From positions 1 to 19,893 of the forward strand of contig WFPU01000058.1 of NCBI GenBank assembly GCA_015487435.1: a stretch of 19,893 nt of DNA, written 5' to 3'. Position 1 is the first letter of the stretch. The number at the start of each line of letters is the position of its first letter. The DNA is from Sulfurimonas sp. (lineage in GTDB: Bacteria; Campylobacterota; Campylobacteria; Campylobacterales; Sulfurimonadaceae). Under the pieces are notes generated by a model. That model was not told the origin of the DNA and made no database searches. It was given only the letters and a program-made list of their open reading frames with translations. This document shows positions 7,081-16,259 of the stretch, in pieces. Both the position numbers and the translations under genes were made by a program.

Positions 7081-9492
7081 AATCTCCTTTAAAACTTCTT
7101 CTATTCTTTTTACACCAATAATTTCAAGTGCTTTTAAAACTTCATCTGGAATATCATCTAAATCACGTTCATAGTTCTTAGCAGGAATTAAAACTTTAGT
7201 CATTGATGCCTTATATGCAGCAATTAATTTTTCTCTTAAGCCACCAATTGGTAATACATCTCCACTTAATGAGACCTCCCCTGTCATAGCTATTTCAGAG
7301 CGAATTTCACGAGAGCTAAGTATAGATGCAATAACGCTAACCATTGCAATTCCAGCACTTGGTCCATCTTTTGGTGTAGCTCCATCTGGAACATGTATAT
7401 GCAAGTCGTAACGCTTATATACTTCGCTAACATCAACTTTTATATCATCTTCTTTTTCTTTAAATGTCCTAGGTATATTGTTTGATTTTATTGGAAGCTT
7501 TTTTGTATCAATAAGAGTTTTTACTACACTAAAAGCAATTCTTGCTGATTCTTTCATAACATCACCCAAGCTTCCAGTCAGACTCATTATACCCTTGCCT
7601 TTAATCCGTATAGATTCTATTTTTAAAACATCTCCACCAACTGCTGTCCATGCTAAGCCATTAACAACTCCAACTACTGGTTTATTATTTGTTTTTTCAA
7701 TCTCAAAAACTGTTTTATCAAAATAATCTTTTAAATTTTTAACACTTAAAGATACTTTTTTAATTTCTGGTTTTTCTAAAATTTCACGAGCAACTTTGCG
7801 AGACATCTCAGCTAGTCGCCTGCGAAGATTTCTAACTCCAGCTTCACGGGTATATGAATGAATTATCTCTTTTAATGCAGGTTTTGAAATACTAACTTCA
7901 TTCTTTTTAAGTCCATGTTTTTTTAACTCTTGTGGCAATAAATATCTACTAGCTATCTCAAATTTTTCTTGTGGTGTATATGAACTTATTTGTATAAATT
8001 CCATTCTATCACGAAGAGGCGCTGGAATCTTTGCAACATCATTTGCAGTAGCTATAAAGATAACTTTTCTCAAATCAATATTAAAATTTAAGTAATAATC
8101 ACGAAACTCTTTATTTTGTTCAGGATCTAATATCTCTAATAATGCTGCTGTTGGATCACCCCTTTGTGCGCGAGAGACTTTATCTATCTCATCTAGCACT
8201 ATGATTGGATTCATTTTTTTAGCATCAATTAAACCTTGTGTAATTCTACCAGGCATTGCTCCAACATAGGTACGACGATGACCACGCAATTCATTTACAT
8301 CTTCTAGACCACCAAGCGCTATACGAACAAGTGGACGCTTTAAAGATGTAGCAATAGAGTTTGCAAGGGAGGTTTTCCCAACACCAGGAGGTCCACTAAA
8401 ACAAAGAATTGCCCCAGCTGCATCATTTTCACTTTTGACACCCCGAAGTTCCATTAGCTCTTTTACTGCAAAATACTCTATTATACGCTCTTTTGGTTTT
8501 TTAAGAGAGAAGTGATCTTCATCTAATTGCTTTTTTACATCCTCTATTTTAAGTGATTTTTTTGCTATATCCCCAAATGGAATATCGAGTACCCATTCCA
8601 AATAAGTTTGAGTCATTGAAGCATCAGATGAGTCTGGATGCATACGAGAAAATCTATCAATCTGCTTATTTATCTCTTTATGTGCATCTTCATCCATTTT
8701 TCTTTTTTTAGCTTCAAGTTTTTTTCTATACTCCTCAATCTCTTCATCTCTTTGAGTATCAGTACCTAACTCTTTTTGTATCTGTTTTAACTGCTCTTTT
8801 AAAAAATACTCTTTATTTACTTTTTCTATATGTGATTGTACTTTTGATCTTATCTCTTTTTGCAATTTATTTGCTTCAATCTCTTCTATTAAAAGATCAA
8901 TTAGATTAAGGTATCTTTTCTCTGTATCTACCTCTATGAAAAGGTTATAAGCTTGTTCTTTTTTTAACTTAATGGTTGAGCATATCAAATCTATTATTCG
9001 ATTATGATCATGATTCTCTTCAATAGTCCGCAATAAATCAGGTGGAAAATAATTACTTACTCCAGATAACATACGAACTTTTTCTCGTATTACTTGAAGT
9101 AGTGCGTCTAATTTTAAAGAGTCATTATTTATAGATTCTAATATCTCAACTCTTACAATATTTGGTTTTTTTGAAATATTATCTATCATTTTTGCTCTAG
9201 CTAAACCTTGAAACAATACTTTAACACGACCATCAGGGAGTGAAACTTTTCGCATAATCGACCCAACTACTCCAGCATCATACAGAGCTTCATAATCTCT
9301 TTCATCCTCATGAGATGGTTTAGTTGGACATACAATCACAAGTGAATCATCTTCAATTGCTTTTGTGGCTGCACCAATATTTGCCTCATCCCTTAAAAAA
9401 AGTGGTGAAATCATAAATGGGTATAAAAAAAGTTCATCTTCTGCTATTACTGGAATATTTGCTGGAAAATCTTCATAGTTACTTAATTTCAT
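7072..9492 (-). CDS. lon: ATP-dependent protease Lon
   Basis: Lon is the cytoplasmic hexameric AAA+ serine protease that removes misfolded and short-lived regulatory proteins. The 806-residue protein has the full architecture: N-terminal substrate-recognition domain (1-200), a charged coiled-coil region (205-285), an AAA+ module with Walker A GPPGVGKT (367-374), Walker B IIVLDE (430-435) and sensor region, and the C-terminal protease domain with the Ser-Lys dyad S712 (KDGPSAG) and K755 (GGLREKL). The spacing of 43 residues equals that of the E. coli dyad. Length is normal for the family. The ATG overlaps the end of bamD by 14 bases, and a good SD AGGAG (9499-9503) lies 6 bases away inside bamD, so the two genes form one transcription unit. 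No defect seen. Confidence 0.98.
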   Translation of the reverse strand: MKLSNYEDFPANIPVIAEDELFLYPFMISPLFLRDEANIGAATKAIEDDSLVIVCPTKPSHEDERDYEALYDAGVVGSIMRKVSLPDGRVKVLFQGLARAKMIDNISKKPNIVRVEILESINNDSLKLDALLQVIREKVRMLSGVSNYFPPDLLRTIEENHDHNRIIDLICSTIKLKKEQAYNLFIEVDTEKRYLNLIDLLIEEIEANKLQKEIRSKVQSHIEKVNKEYFLKEQLKQIQKELGTDTQRDEEIEEYRKKLEAKKRKMDEDAHKEINKQIDRFSRMHPDSSDASMTQTYLEWVLDIPFGDIAKKSLKIEDVKKQLDEDHFSLKKPKERIIEYFAVKELMELRGVKSENDAAGAILCFSGPPGVGKTSLANSIATSLKRPLVRIALGGLEDVNELRGHRRTYVGAMPGRITQGLIDAKKMNPIIVLDEIDKVSRAQRGDPTAALLEILDPEQNKEFRDYYLNFNIDLRKVIFIATANDVAKIPAPLRDRMEFIQISSYTPQEKFEIASRYLLPQELKKHGLKKNEVSISKPALKEIIHSYTREAGVRNLRRRLAEMSRKVAREILEKPEIKKVSLSVKNLKDYFDKTVFEIEKTNNKPVVGVVNGLAWTAVGGDVLKIESIRIKGKGIMSLTGSLGDVMKESARIAFSVVKTLIDTKKLPIKSNNIPRTFKEKEDDIKVDVSEVYKRYDLHIHVPDGATPKDGPSAGIAMVSVIASILSSREIRSEIAMTGEVSLSGDVLPIGGLREKLIAAYKASMTKVLIPAKNYERDLDDIPDEVLKALEIIGVKRIEEVLKEILI

Positions 9493-10240
9493 TATTTTCT
9501 CCTAATTCTTTTATCTCATCAGTATTTGAGTTGCGAGAGATTACACTCTTAGTATCTGGTATTAAAAAACCATACCAGCTACTTGTTCCATCACCTTCAA
9601 ACCAACTTCTATACCAAGGGGAATTTGAACGCTCAATCTCATCCCAATTAATCCATGATTGTTGTTTTAACTCTCTGTAATACTCGGCGCTTTTGTGTTT
9701 ATTAACTCTTTCATACAAATCAGCAATAGATTCGTTTAAAGCTGCCTCGCCAAGATAAAGACGAGTAATCATCGTATCTACTACTGAAATATAGATAGAG
9801 TTTGGATAGTTTTTTTTAAATTTTTCCCCTTCTATAATTGCGTCTTTAATGAGTGCTTGATCACGACGAGGATTTGGAAGTGCCATATACTTTGCTTTTA
9901 TTTTCATAAACTCTGCAACCTCTTTCTCATTTGAATTTGCATAACGCTTTATGTACTCGTTTAAAAAATGCTCACTTAGTAAATATTCCTCATTTTCCAT
10001 ATGAGCAATTGAAAGTATCATTGTAGCTTCTACTAAAAGTGGCGAACCAATATGTTCGCCTTGAAGAGACGAATAGTATTCATCCGCTTTTTCTAAATCA
10101 GACTCTGATACTGATTTTATAATTTTTGAGTACCAATACATTGCTGGTTTATTATACTCCTCTACCTCTTTTGCACAACCACTAAAAAATAAAAATGTAG
10201 CCGCAAGAAGTAAAAATATGTTTGTTTTAAATTTCATCAT
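9479..10240 (-). CDS. bamD: Outer-membrane protein assembly lipoprotein BamD
   Basis: BamD is the essential lipoprotein of the BAM complex that inserts beta-barrel proteins into the outer membrane. The 253 residues match the usual length of about 245. A lipoprotein signal peptide ends in LFFSGC with C22 as the lipidated cysteine. The rest is helical and TPR-like, with the features expected of the BamD/YfiO (ComL) family: ADEYYSSLQ, the SEHFLNEYIKRY repeat, and the MALPNPRRDQ loop with GEKFKKNYPNSIY. The last 30 residues are polar and look disordered. The gene starts with two ATG codons in a row (10235-10240), so either could be used. It is first in the bamD-lon unit and divergent from fliW across a 127-base gap. 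Confidence 0.93.
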   Translation of the reverse strand: MMKFKTNIFLLLAATFLFFSGCAKEVEEYNKPAMYWYSKIIKSVSESDLEKADEYYSSLQGEHIGSPLLVEATMILSIAHMENEEYLLSEHFLNEYIKRYANSNEKEVAEFMKIKAKYMALPNPRRDQALIKDAIIEGEKFKKNYPNSIYISVVDTMITRLYLGEAALNESIADLYERVNKHKSAEYYRELKQQSWINWDEIERSNSPWYRSWFEGDGTSSWYGFLIPDTKSVISRNSNTDEIKELGENNEIK

Positions 10241-10268
10241 TTATAGTCCATAGTTTAAATAGGGTGTA

Positions 10269-10274
10269 ATTTTA
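10269..10274 (-). promoter_or_regulatory. Possible -10 element for bamD-lon
   Basis: On the minus strand the hexamer TAAAAT occurs 28 bases upstream of the bamD ATG, in the divergent gap with fliW. No clear -35 is visible. Weak, position-based call. Confidence 0.3.
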
Positions 10275-10327
10275 TCTAAAAGATATATAACGCATATTAA
10301 ACTAGGTACATTTTATGCTTTAAGTGC

Positions 10328-10333
10328 TACAAT
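10328..10333 (+). promoter_or_regulatory. Possible -10 element for fliW
   Basis: TACAAT lies about 34 bases upstream of the fliW ATG after a T-rich stretch. I see no convincing sigma-54 or sigma-28 flagellar promoter motif here, which would fit housekeeping expression of fliW. The SD is GAGGG (10357-10361), 6 bases from the ATG. Confidence 0.35.
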
Positions 10334-10367
10334 AAGAAAATAAATTGCAAATATATGAGGGTTATTT

Positions 10368-10748
10368 ATGAAATTTGAGATTACTACACCACTTTTAGGT
10401 TTTGAAAATGTCAAAGAGGTTACACTAGAAAAAATTGATGATATTTTTATGAAGATGGAAGCTGTGGATGATGAATATATCTCTTTTACACTAATAAATC
10501 CTTTTGTTATTCGAGAATATGACTTTGAAGTGCCTCAAAATATACAAGATTCTCTAGAAATTAATGACAAATCAAATCTTTTAACTCTAAATATTGTCTT
10601 AATCCAAAATCCAATAGAAGACTCTGTAATCAATTTTATAGGTCCAATAGTATTTAATACAGATAATAATAAAGCAGCACAAGTGATACTTCAAGAATCT
10701 ACAAAGTACGGTGTAGCAGAAAAAATTTCCACTTTTTTAAATAAATGA
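10368..10748 (+). CDS. fliW: Flagellar assembly factor FliW
   Basis: FliW is a small cytoplasmic protein that binds flagellin and antagonises the translational regulator CsrA, tying flagellin synthesis to export. The 126 residues match the family (about 130), with the characteristic N-terminus (TTPLLGFENVKEVTLEKID), the FTLINPFVIR strand and the FIGPIVFNTDNNKAAQVIL segment. The gene stands alone: divergent from bamD upstream and separated from the secretion/pilin operon downstream by two palindromic repeat elements, the first of which begins right after its stop codon. Those hairpins may end the fliW transcript. It implies a flagellated organism with a CsrA homologue elsewhere in the genome. 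Confidence 0.95.
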   Translation: MKFEITTPLLGFENVKEVTLEKIDDIFMKMEAVDDEYISFTLINPFVIREYDFEVPQNIQDSLEINDKSNLLTLNIVLIQNPIEDSVINFIGPIVFNTDNNKAAQVILQESTKYGVAEKISTFLNK

Positions 10749-10857
10749 GACATCTGATTAATTATAAACTAGAGCCTAAATCAAGTTTAAAGTGACGCTG
10801 TCTCCGTCATTTTGATCTTGATCCAGAATCTAATAGCTAATTAATCAGAGAGTTCAA
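10749..10857. repeat. Palindromic repeat element, copy 1 (109 bp)
   Basis: First of two tandem 109-bp units, starting one base after the fliW stop. It is framed by a perfect 12-bp inverted repeat (TCTGATTAATTA at 10753-10764 and its complement at 10838-10849). An inner imperfect stem (about 10771-10797 with 10804-10830) closes on a 7-base loop. The right inner arm (ATCTTGATCCAGAATCT) resembles the widespread intergenic palindromes of the type CGTCAT...GAATCT seen in many bacteria. There is no coding capacity, so a MITE-like or REP-like element is likely. Confidence 0.85.
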
Positions 10858-10865
10858 ATAATTAA

Positions 10866-10974
10866 GACCTCTGATTAACTCTAAACTAGACCTTAAATCA
10901 AGTTTAGAGTGACGCTGTCTCCGTCATTCTGGACTTGATCCAGAATCTAATTTATAATTAATCAGAGAGTTCAA
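10866..10974. repeat. Palindromic repeat element, copy 2 (109 bp)
   Basis: Second unit, in the same orientation, 8 bases (ATAATTAA) after copy 1. By hand count it differs at 12 of 109 positions and has no indel. The outer inverted repeat is 10 bp here (CTCTGATTAA 10869-10878 with 10958-10967). The inner stem pairs 10888-10914 with 10922-10948 around the loop CTGTCTC, with about four mismatches and several G-U pairs. Confidence 0.85.
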
Positions 10975-11090
10975 TTTAAATACTAAAAAACATATTCAGC
11001 AACATATAAGCTGTTTTAATTAATAATCTAGAATTAGATGTAACAATTGCCACTGAGCCCACTTTTTTAGTGCAATAATTTTCCATCGCC
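10975..11090. other. Leader/promoter region of the secretion-pilin operon; no gene seen
   Basis: This AT-rich stretch lies between repeat copy 2 and the RBS of the large secreted protein. I find no ORF, tRNA or convincing -35/-10 pair. A short weak hairpin (CACT 11051-11054 with AGTG 11069-11072) and two GAGCCC motifs (11055-11060 and 11095-11100) are present. The operon promoter is presumably here, but I cannot place it. Confidence 0.4.
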
Positions 11091-11097
11091 AAAGGAG
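11091..11097 (+). promoter_or_regulatory. Strong ribosome binding site AAAGGAG for the large secreted protein
   Basis: AAAGGAG ends 6 bases before the ATG at 11104. It fixes the start, which is also supported by the signal peptide that begins there. Confidence 0.85.
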
Positions 11098-11103
11098 CCC
11101 GTC

Positions 11104-14100
11104 ATGAAAACTTTAAAATATAAATTTTCTTTCCTGCTGCTGTTTTTAATCTTGTCTACTTTCGTTTATGCAGACAATGAGCCAAATAATGATTGTTCAC
11201 AAGTTGAAATCATAGAAGAATTAAATAATATTTCTTCAACTACATCGCATACCGAAAGTGGTACTGCTAGATTAAGTACTGACAGATATGATTATTATCA
11301 ATTTACTGTTGCTTCAGATGGTTATGTCGACTTAAGCTTTATAACCAATAAAACTTCGAATTCAATTTTCATAGGTTCTACCTGTGATGGCACACATTAC
11401 AGTGATACTTCAAATGATACCACTAAGTATCCGCCAAACTTTAATGTAAATAATGGTGATACCATTTATATAAAGATTGAAAGAAGATATGACACTGAGA
11501 TGAGTTATAATTTAAATATAGATTTTATATCTACACCTCCAGTTCCTCCAATAATGGGTGATGTTCCAGATGAAGTAGCGACAATAAATCAAGCCTACAG
11601 TTTAGATATTTCATCATATGTTACATTAACAAATGATGATCCCATAATTTCATATACTCTAAGTGGTGACACTTTACCTGATGAATTAAGCTTTAACACA
11701 ACGACAGGTGTCCTATTTGGTACACCAACAACACTAGCAACTTATAACTTATCTGTCACTGCAACTGATAATGATGGAGAATCTAATTCTGATAGTTTTA
11801 AATTAACTGTAACTAATCTTGCTGAATCAACTGGTGGACGCAACTTTGAACAGCGAACACAACACAATCTTTTTGGAGATGTAAAAGTTATTGGTAATAC
11901 AGTATTGTGTATTCTAAGCGATGGAGCATGTGTAGAACCATCTAATGACGATAGTAATTCAGATACTAACTTACAAAAAGCACCACAATCATATTCAACA
12001 TTAAACATACCATCAACAGCCACAGTAGAATATGCAAGAATCTATTGGCAGGGTCGCCAAAAAGCAGATACTGATACTACTTGGTATACAGCTGATAAAA
12101 CAGCCGCTGGAAAAATTAAATTAAAAAAAGAAAGTAGTGGTACCTATGTAGAACTTATAGCGGATATTCAAGATTTTGATACACATAACGTTAGAGAAAA
12201 TATTCGTATTTACTCCTCTAGTGCTGACGCATCAAGTGTTGTAGATGCTAATGGAACATACTATGTAGATATTGCCAGTTTTTATACTCATGCGGGAGAA
12301 ACAAATAAGGATACTCCTAGTGATGGACTTGGAAACTATGGAGCTTGGATGTTGGTTGTAGTATATAAAGACTCAAATGAAACCACAGCTAAAAATGTTA
12401 CTATATTTGATGGCTATAAGAAAATAAAAAGTGGAGATAGTATTGATATATCGGTTAGTGGGTTTTTAACTCCAAAAAGTGGTATTGTAGATTCTAAAAC
12501 TTATGTATTTGCAGCAGAAGGAGATAAATATCTGGCTGGAACAGGTGATGTTATAAAAATGGCAGGTACTACATATAATACTACTTTGACTACTTTAGGA
12601 ACATTTGATTCAAGAATAGATGTTCCAGCTACAAGAAGCCCAGACTTAGATAATAATAACGGTATTGATATACATCTATATGATACAGGTACAACGGCAG
12701 GTGCCAAAAATATAATTACAACAAATGAAACTGGAGCTGTTTTTAATTTTACATCTGACCAAGATACTTATTTTCCATCGGTAATAGTTTTTTCAACTGA
12801 ACTATACCTCCCACAAATGTGTTATGATTATTCTATTAAACAAGATGGAAGTTACTTAGATGTTGATAGAGATGCATACCCCATAGCACATCTTAATTCA
12901 TTAATATCCTCTTCAGATTTAGAAATCACTGTTTATCTAAAAAATTTGGAAGCTGATATTGCAGCTGAGGGCATAGCAATTAAATCAGATGTAAATTCGA
13001 GCAAATTTACACATAGTACTAATCTTTACTCCTCCAACACAAATGGTTCTACACTTATAGATAGAGGTACACCAACATTTTCATCACCACTTTGTGATTA
13101 TGACATAAATGGTAATAACAGTGAAAGCAATAGTGGATGCTCAGATGGGCATAATATAAGAAAAGGAATGGGAACATTAGATAATGGAGATTATGTATAT
13201 ACTAAATTTTTTCTTACACCGCTGGATGTAAGTGGTTTAGTAAGTATAGATGAACCACTTGGCTTATCCTTAAAATACTATATTACAGCTGGTGGTAACA
13301 AAATTGAATATCCAGATTATATACTTGGAAGTGAAAATGTCCCATTATGCCCACCTACTACATCATATCAACCCAATTGGGGGCTATTTAATGTAGTTCA
13401 TAGTGGTAATACTATTAATAATTTATACACTCAAATATCAAGAAATCCATTTAACGCCTCTGTTATTTTTGATTCAGATCCATCCACCGGTATTCATGAA
13501 GCTCCAGTTTCAGATATAAATACTACAGTAATGGTTGAGATAATTGATATCGATTCTTTTGGAGATATAAATGCATCATGTTCAAATCCAGATTCTTCTT
13601 TGAGTACGCCGATTTTTGTTCCAATTGAGTTTACTCCTTTAAGCTTTCAAGTGCCTTTAACTTCTCAACCTGTTGATTACTATAACTTTGCGGTAAAAAA
13701 TGCATCATTTAGAGTTTGGTATTTTGATGATACTAATGGAACACTTATCCAGAACTGGACAGCTACTACAGATTCAAGCAGCACAGATGTTACCGCTATC
13801 TCTGGACTTTACCAAAGTACAATTCATACAGCTTGTGTTTTAGAGTGTGCTACAGATACATCTACTGATTGTTTTGATTGTATAAGAGCCAACTATGCAC
13901 AACCAATATGTTCAAGAGATAATTTCTCCATCCGTCCAGAATCGTATGCTGTACAAGTATATGATATTAACCATACAGCTTCAACAGCATTAAAAGACTC
14001 AACCAAATACAGTATTTCTAATCAAGATGGATTTAATCCAAAATCAGGTCAAACACTTCAGAGGATGAAATTAGCAGCTGGCTACGATTATCGTTTCGAT

Positions 14101-15633
14101 ATAAATGCGACAGGTTATGATGGAATAAATATGACCCCTGGATATACAAGAATTTTTAATGGTGGGTCAGAGTATAATGCCACTATGATATGGGATCCAC
14201 AAACTGCTGGATTAATTTGTAACGATGAAACAGATCAAACTTTAGCATTTTATGTCGCAAATGGCACTATGATAAATAATGAACAAAATAGTTCCAATGT
14301 TGGTCAATATAAAATTAATATTACAGACAAATCATGGACTGCTGTTGATTGGTTAAATAACACTCATCATAGCGCCCTTAATAATTTTCAAACAATCTCT
14401 GACGACTGTCTAGTAGGATTAACAACAACAACTGCTGCTTTTAATAATAAGTATGGTTGTACAATAAGTACGGATCACGGCAGTGATAATTTTGGTAATT
14501 TTTATCAAGACCATGATGTAGAGTTTTTTCCTTATAAATTTGAAACGAGTGGTTTAACATTGTCTTACGGTCAGGATGATAATACTACATTTGATGCAAA
14601 TACATTTTTATATATGGCTGATATGGCTGTAGATGATAATATGGCACTTCATATAAATGGCTCAGTGCGTGCTGTTGGTTATAATAACTCAACTTTAAGT
14701 AATTTTGTCAATAACTGCTATGCTAAGCCGATAAGTCTTTTTATAGATAAATCAGCTATCTCAGGTGCAGTTGCTTTTCAATCAACCTTTAATACATTTA
14801 ATCAATCTGGTGTTAGTAATTTAGTTTCTTCCATACCAACTCCATGGATAAAAGATATGAATTCCACTACAGGTGTTTGGCAAGTTCCTGTTGAGTCTTT
14901 TGATAAAAATATGACTGGTTCTATTGAAATTACACAAAATTTAAACTTCGATAGAAACCAAACTATTGCTGTAAATCCGGAAAAATTGACATTTTTTTCA
15001 TACAGCGCAAACTGTACAACTCCAGCAAATTGTCAGATGAATGCAGATCTAAATATAGCATATGAAACCAAAGGAAGCATGGATCTTAATCAAACAGCAC
15101 CTAACGATAATACTAACATTTCTATAACATATCTTTATGCTCGTTCGCATGCTCCAACATATAGATTTTCAAATCCATCTAATGACGCTCTTATATATTA
15201 TGAAACTTTCTGTAACGGAGCTGCTTGTGGTAAAAATCTTTTACCAAATGGTAATGATTCAAATACTACAGATGACCCAAGATGGTATATAAACACTAAC
15301 CATACTTCTAATTATGGAACAGCTGGAATTGTAAACCAAAAAGGATTTGCCCCTAATGCAGGTCCAGTTGATAGCACTACGCCAAATGCAAACCATCAAG
15401 ATTTTGTTACACTTAATTATGATGAAACTAAAGGATACCCATATAAAACAACTATGCAGATGAACTCATCTTCTTGGTTAATATACAATAAATACAACCC
15501 TACAACAGATCAAAATGAATTTACTGTTGAGTATGGTAGTGGTACAGATTCTTGGGCTGGTATTAGTGAGACGAATACCACTACAAAAGATGATGATACT
15601 ACAAATAGAACGAACAGGAGAACTATGTGGTAA
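11104..15633 (+). CDS. Giant secreted surface protein, MshQ-like, encoded with three pseudopilins
   Basis: A 1509-residue exported protein. The signal peptide is residues 1-23 (cleavage after VYA). Residues 24-140 resemble a pre-peptidase C-terminal (PPC)-type beta domain (DNEPNND, DYYQFTVASDGYVDLSF). Residues 145-238 form a putative Ig domain of the He_PIG type (LPDELSFNTTTGVLFGTPT, YNLSVTATDNDGES). Residues 243-572 are an adhesin-like region beginning RNFEQRTQHNLFGDVKVIGNTV. The rest is Asn/Thr/Ser-rich beta sequence with a cysteine cluster (C911, C915, C923, C926, C936) leading into CSRDNFSIRP (936-945), which recalls the conserved core of MshQ/DUF6701-type proteins. There is no C-terminal membrane anchor, LPXTG or autotransporter barrel. 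The 3' end overlaps the first pseudopilin gene by 7 bases, so it is probably made with them and displayed at or secreted through a pilus-like fibre. An adhesin role is inferred; a plain type II secretion substrate is the alternative. Confidence 0.75.
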   Translation: MKTLKYKFSFLLLFLILSTFVYADNEPNNDCSQVEIIEELNNISSTTSHTESGTARLSTDRYDYYQFTVASDGYVDLSFITNKTSNSIFIGSTCDGTHYSDTSNDTTKYPPNFNVNNGDTIYIKIERRYDTEMSYNLNIDFISTPPVPPIMGDVPDEVATINQAYSLDISSYVTLTNDDPIISYTLSGDTLPDELSFNTTTGVLFGTPTTLATYNLSVTATDNDGESNSDSFKLTVTNLAESTGGRNFEQRTQHNLFGDVKVIGNTVLCILSDGACVEPSNDDSNSDTNLQKAPQSYSTLNIPSTATVEYARIYWQGRQKADTDTTWYTADKTAAGKIKLKKESSGTYVELIADIQDFDTHNVRENIRIYSSSADASSVVDANGTYYVDIASFYTHAGETNKDTPSDGLGNYGAWMLVVVYKDSNETTAKNVTIFDGYKKIKSGDSIDISVSGFLTPKSGIVDSKTYVFAAEGDKYLAGTGDVIKMAGTTYNTTLTTLGTFDSRIDVPATRSPDLDNNNGIDIHLYDTGTTAGAKNIITTNETGAVFNFTSDQDTYFPSVIVFSTELYLPQMCYDYSIKQDGSYLDVDRDAYPIAHLNSLISSSDLEITVYLKNLEADIAAEGIAIKSDVNSSKFTHSTNLYSSNTNGSTLIDRGTPTFSSPLCDYDINGNNSESNSGCSDGHNIRKGMGTLDNGDYVYTKFFLTPLDVSGLVSIDEPLGLSLKYYITAGGNKIEYPDYILGSENVPLCPPTTSYQPNWGLFNVVHSGNTINNLYTQISRNPFNASVIFDSDPSTGIHEAPVSDINTTVMVEIIDIDSFGDINASCSNPDSSLSTPIFVPIEFTPLSFQVPLTSQPVDYYNFAVKNASFRVWYFDDTNGTLIQNWTATTDSSSTDVTAISGLYQSTIHTACVLECATDTSTDCFDCIRANYAQPICSRDNFSIRPESYAVQVYDINHTASTALKDSTKYSISNQDGFNPKSGQTLQRMKLAAGYDYRFDINATGYDGINMTPGYTRIFNGGSEYNATMIWDPQTAGLICNDETDQTLAFYVANGTMINNEQNSSNVGQYKINITDKSWTAVDWLNNTHHSALNNFQTISDDCLVGLTTTTAAFNNKYGCTISTDHGSDNFGNFYQDHDVEFFPYKFETSGLTLSYGQDDNTTFDANTFLYMADMAVDDNMALHINGSVRAVGYNNSTLSNFVNNCYAKPISLFIDKSAISGAVAFQSTFNTFNQSGVSNLVSSIPTPWIKDMNSTTGVWQVPVESFDKNMTGSIEITQNLNFDRNQTIAVNPEKLTFFSYSANCTTPANCQMNADLNIAYETKGSMDLNQTAPNDNTNISITYLYARSHAPTYRFSNPSNDALIYYETFCNGAACGKNLLPNGNDSNTTDDPRWYINTNHTSNYGTAGIVNQKGFAPNAGPVDSTTPNANHQDFVTLNYDETKGYPYKTTMQMNSSSWLIYNKYNPTTDQNEFTVEYGSGTDSWAGISETNTTTKDDDTTNRTNRRTMW
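15615..15620 (+). promoter_or_regulatory. RBS CAGGAG deciding a GTG start for pseudopilin 1
   Basis: CAGGAG lies inside the end of the large gene, 6 bases before GTG 15627. The ATG at 15625 belongs to the large gene's own frame (Met-Trp-stop). The GTG places the prepilin cleavage motif ten residues in. Confidence 0.75.
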
Positions 15634-16259
15634 GGCATAACTTAAATCGTTTAGCATTTACACTCATAGAGGTACTGTTTGCAATAATGATAATGGGTAT
15701 AACAATGGTTTCAGTCCCTGTTATTATGAGCTCAAATGCTAAAGGTTTTGATACCACTATAATCCAAGAGGCTATCTTTGCAGCTTCTGCTGAACTAAAT
15801 CAAGTACTTGCACTTAGTTGGGATGAAAACTCTATAGAAAACAATAATACTACTGCAACTAGAGTGATAAATCCAGGTGACTGCAATAATGATACTAAAC
15901 TTCGTCCTGGTCACATAAACCAACCACTTCATAGAAGATGTTTAGATAATAACGCAACTACACCAACTGATCTAGCCAACTTTGGACCTGATGGTGGAGA
16001 TTTAGATGATATTGATGATATCAATGTCAATATAAAAGATATGTTTTTAAATGACTCAACCACATCAACTGGTTATAAACATGCATATCAAAGTGAATTT
16101 AGTATCGCTTATGGAGATATAGGGGATGTAAATGCCACTAGTCAAAATGCAAAATTAATTGTTATAACCGTAAGAGATGACCAAAATACCATTGTCACTG
16201 TTCTTCGCTCATATACGCTAAACATTGGCGAAGTAGATTTCCATAAGAGGACTTACTAG
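15627..16259 (+). CDS. Prepilin-type pseudopilin, MshD/PilV-like
   Basis: A 210-residue protein with a type IV prepilin leader: ten residues (MVRHNLNRLA), then the mature N-terminus FTLIEVLFAIMIMGI with Phe+1 and Glu+5. The residue before the cut is Ala rather than the more usual Gly. A single hydrophobic helix (residues 11-32) is followed by a globular domain of the minor-pseudopilin type, including a conserved-looking RPGHINQPLHRRC segment. It starts with GTG, overlaps the large gene by 7 bases, and its stop shares a base with the next start (TAGTG), so translation is probably coupled. Pseudopilins form the tip or initiation complex of type IV pili and type II secretion pseudopili. The MshD comparison rests on order and size. 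Confidence 0.85.
   Translation: MVRHNLNRLAFTLIEVLFAIMIMGITMVSVPVIMSSNAKGFDTTIIQEAIFAASAELNQVLALSWDENSIENNNTTATRVINPGDCNNDTKLRPGHINQPLHRRCLDNNATTPTDLANFGPDGGDLDDIDDINVNIKDMFLNDSTTSTGYKHAYQSEFSIAYGDIGDVNATSQNAKLIVITVRDDQNTIVTVLRSYTLNIGEVDFHKRTY
16245..16250 (+). promoter_or_regulatory. RBS AAGAGG deciding a GTG start for pseudopilin 2
   Basis: AAGAGG lies 8 bases before GTG 16259, which overlaps the preceding TAG stop by one base (TAGTG). The start gives a typical eight-residue prepilin leader. Confidence 0.7.

Noticed and set aside
10241..10367. Sigma-54 or sigma-28 flagellar promoter for fliW
   Set aside because: No GG-N10-GC pair or sigma-28 consensus could be found in the gap.
11041..11103. 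Cyclic-di-GMP (GEMM), cobalamin or preQ1 riboswitch in the leader of the large secreted protein
   Set aside because: The required conserved cores are absent. GCCACTGAG and CGCCAAAGG are only superficially similar to parts of these motifs.
15600..15660. Frameshift joining the large secreted protein and the first pseudopilin
   Set aside because: The second frame has its own RBS, a GTG start and a complete prepilin leader, so this is a normal coupled overlap.
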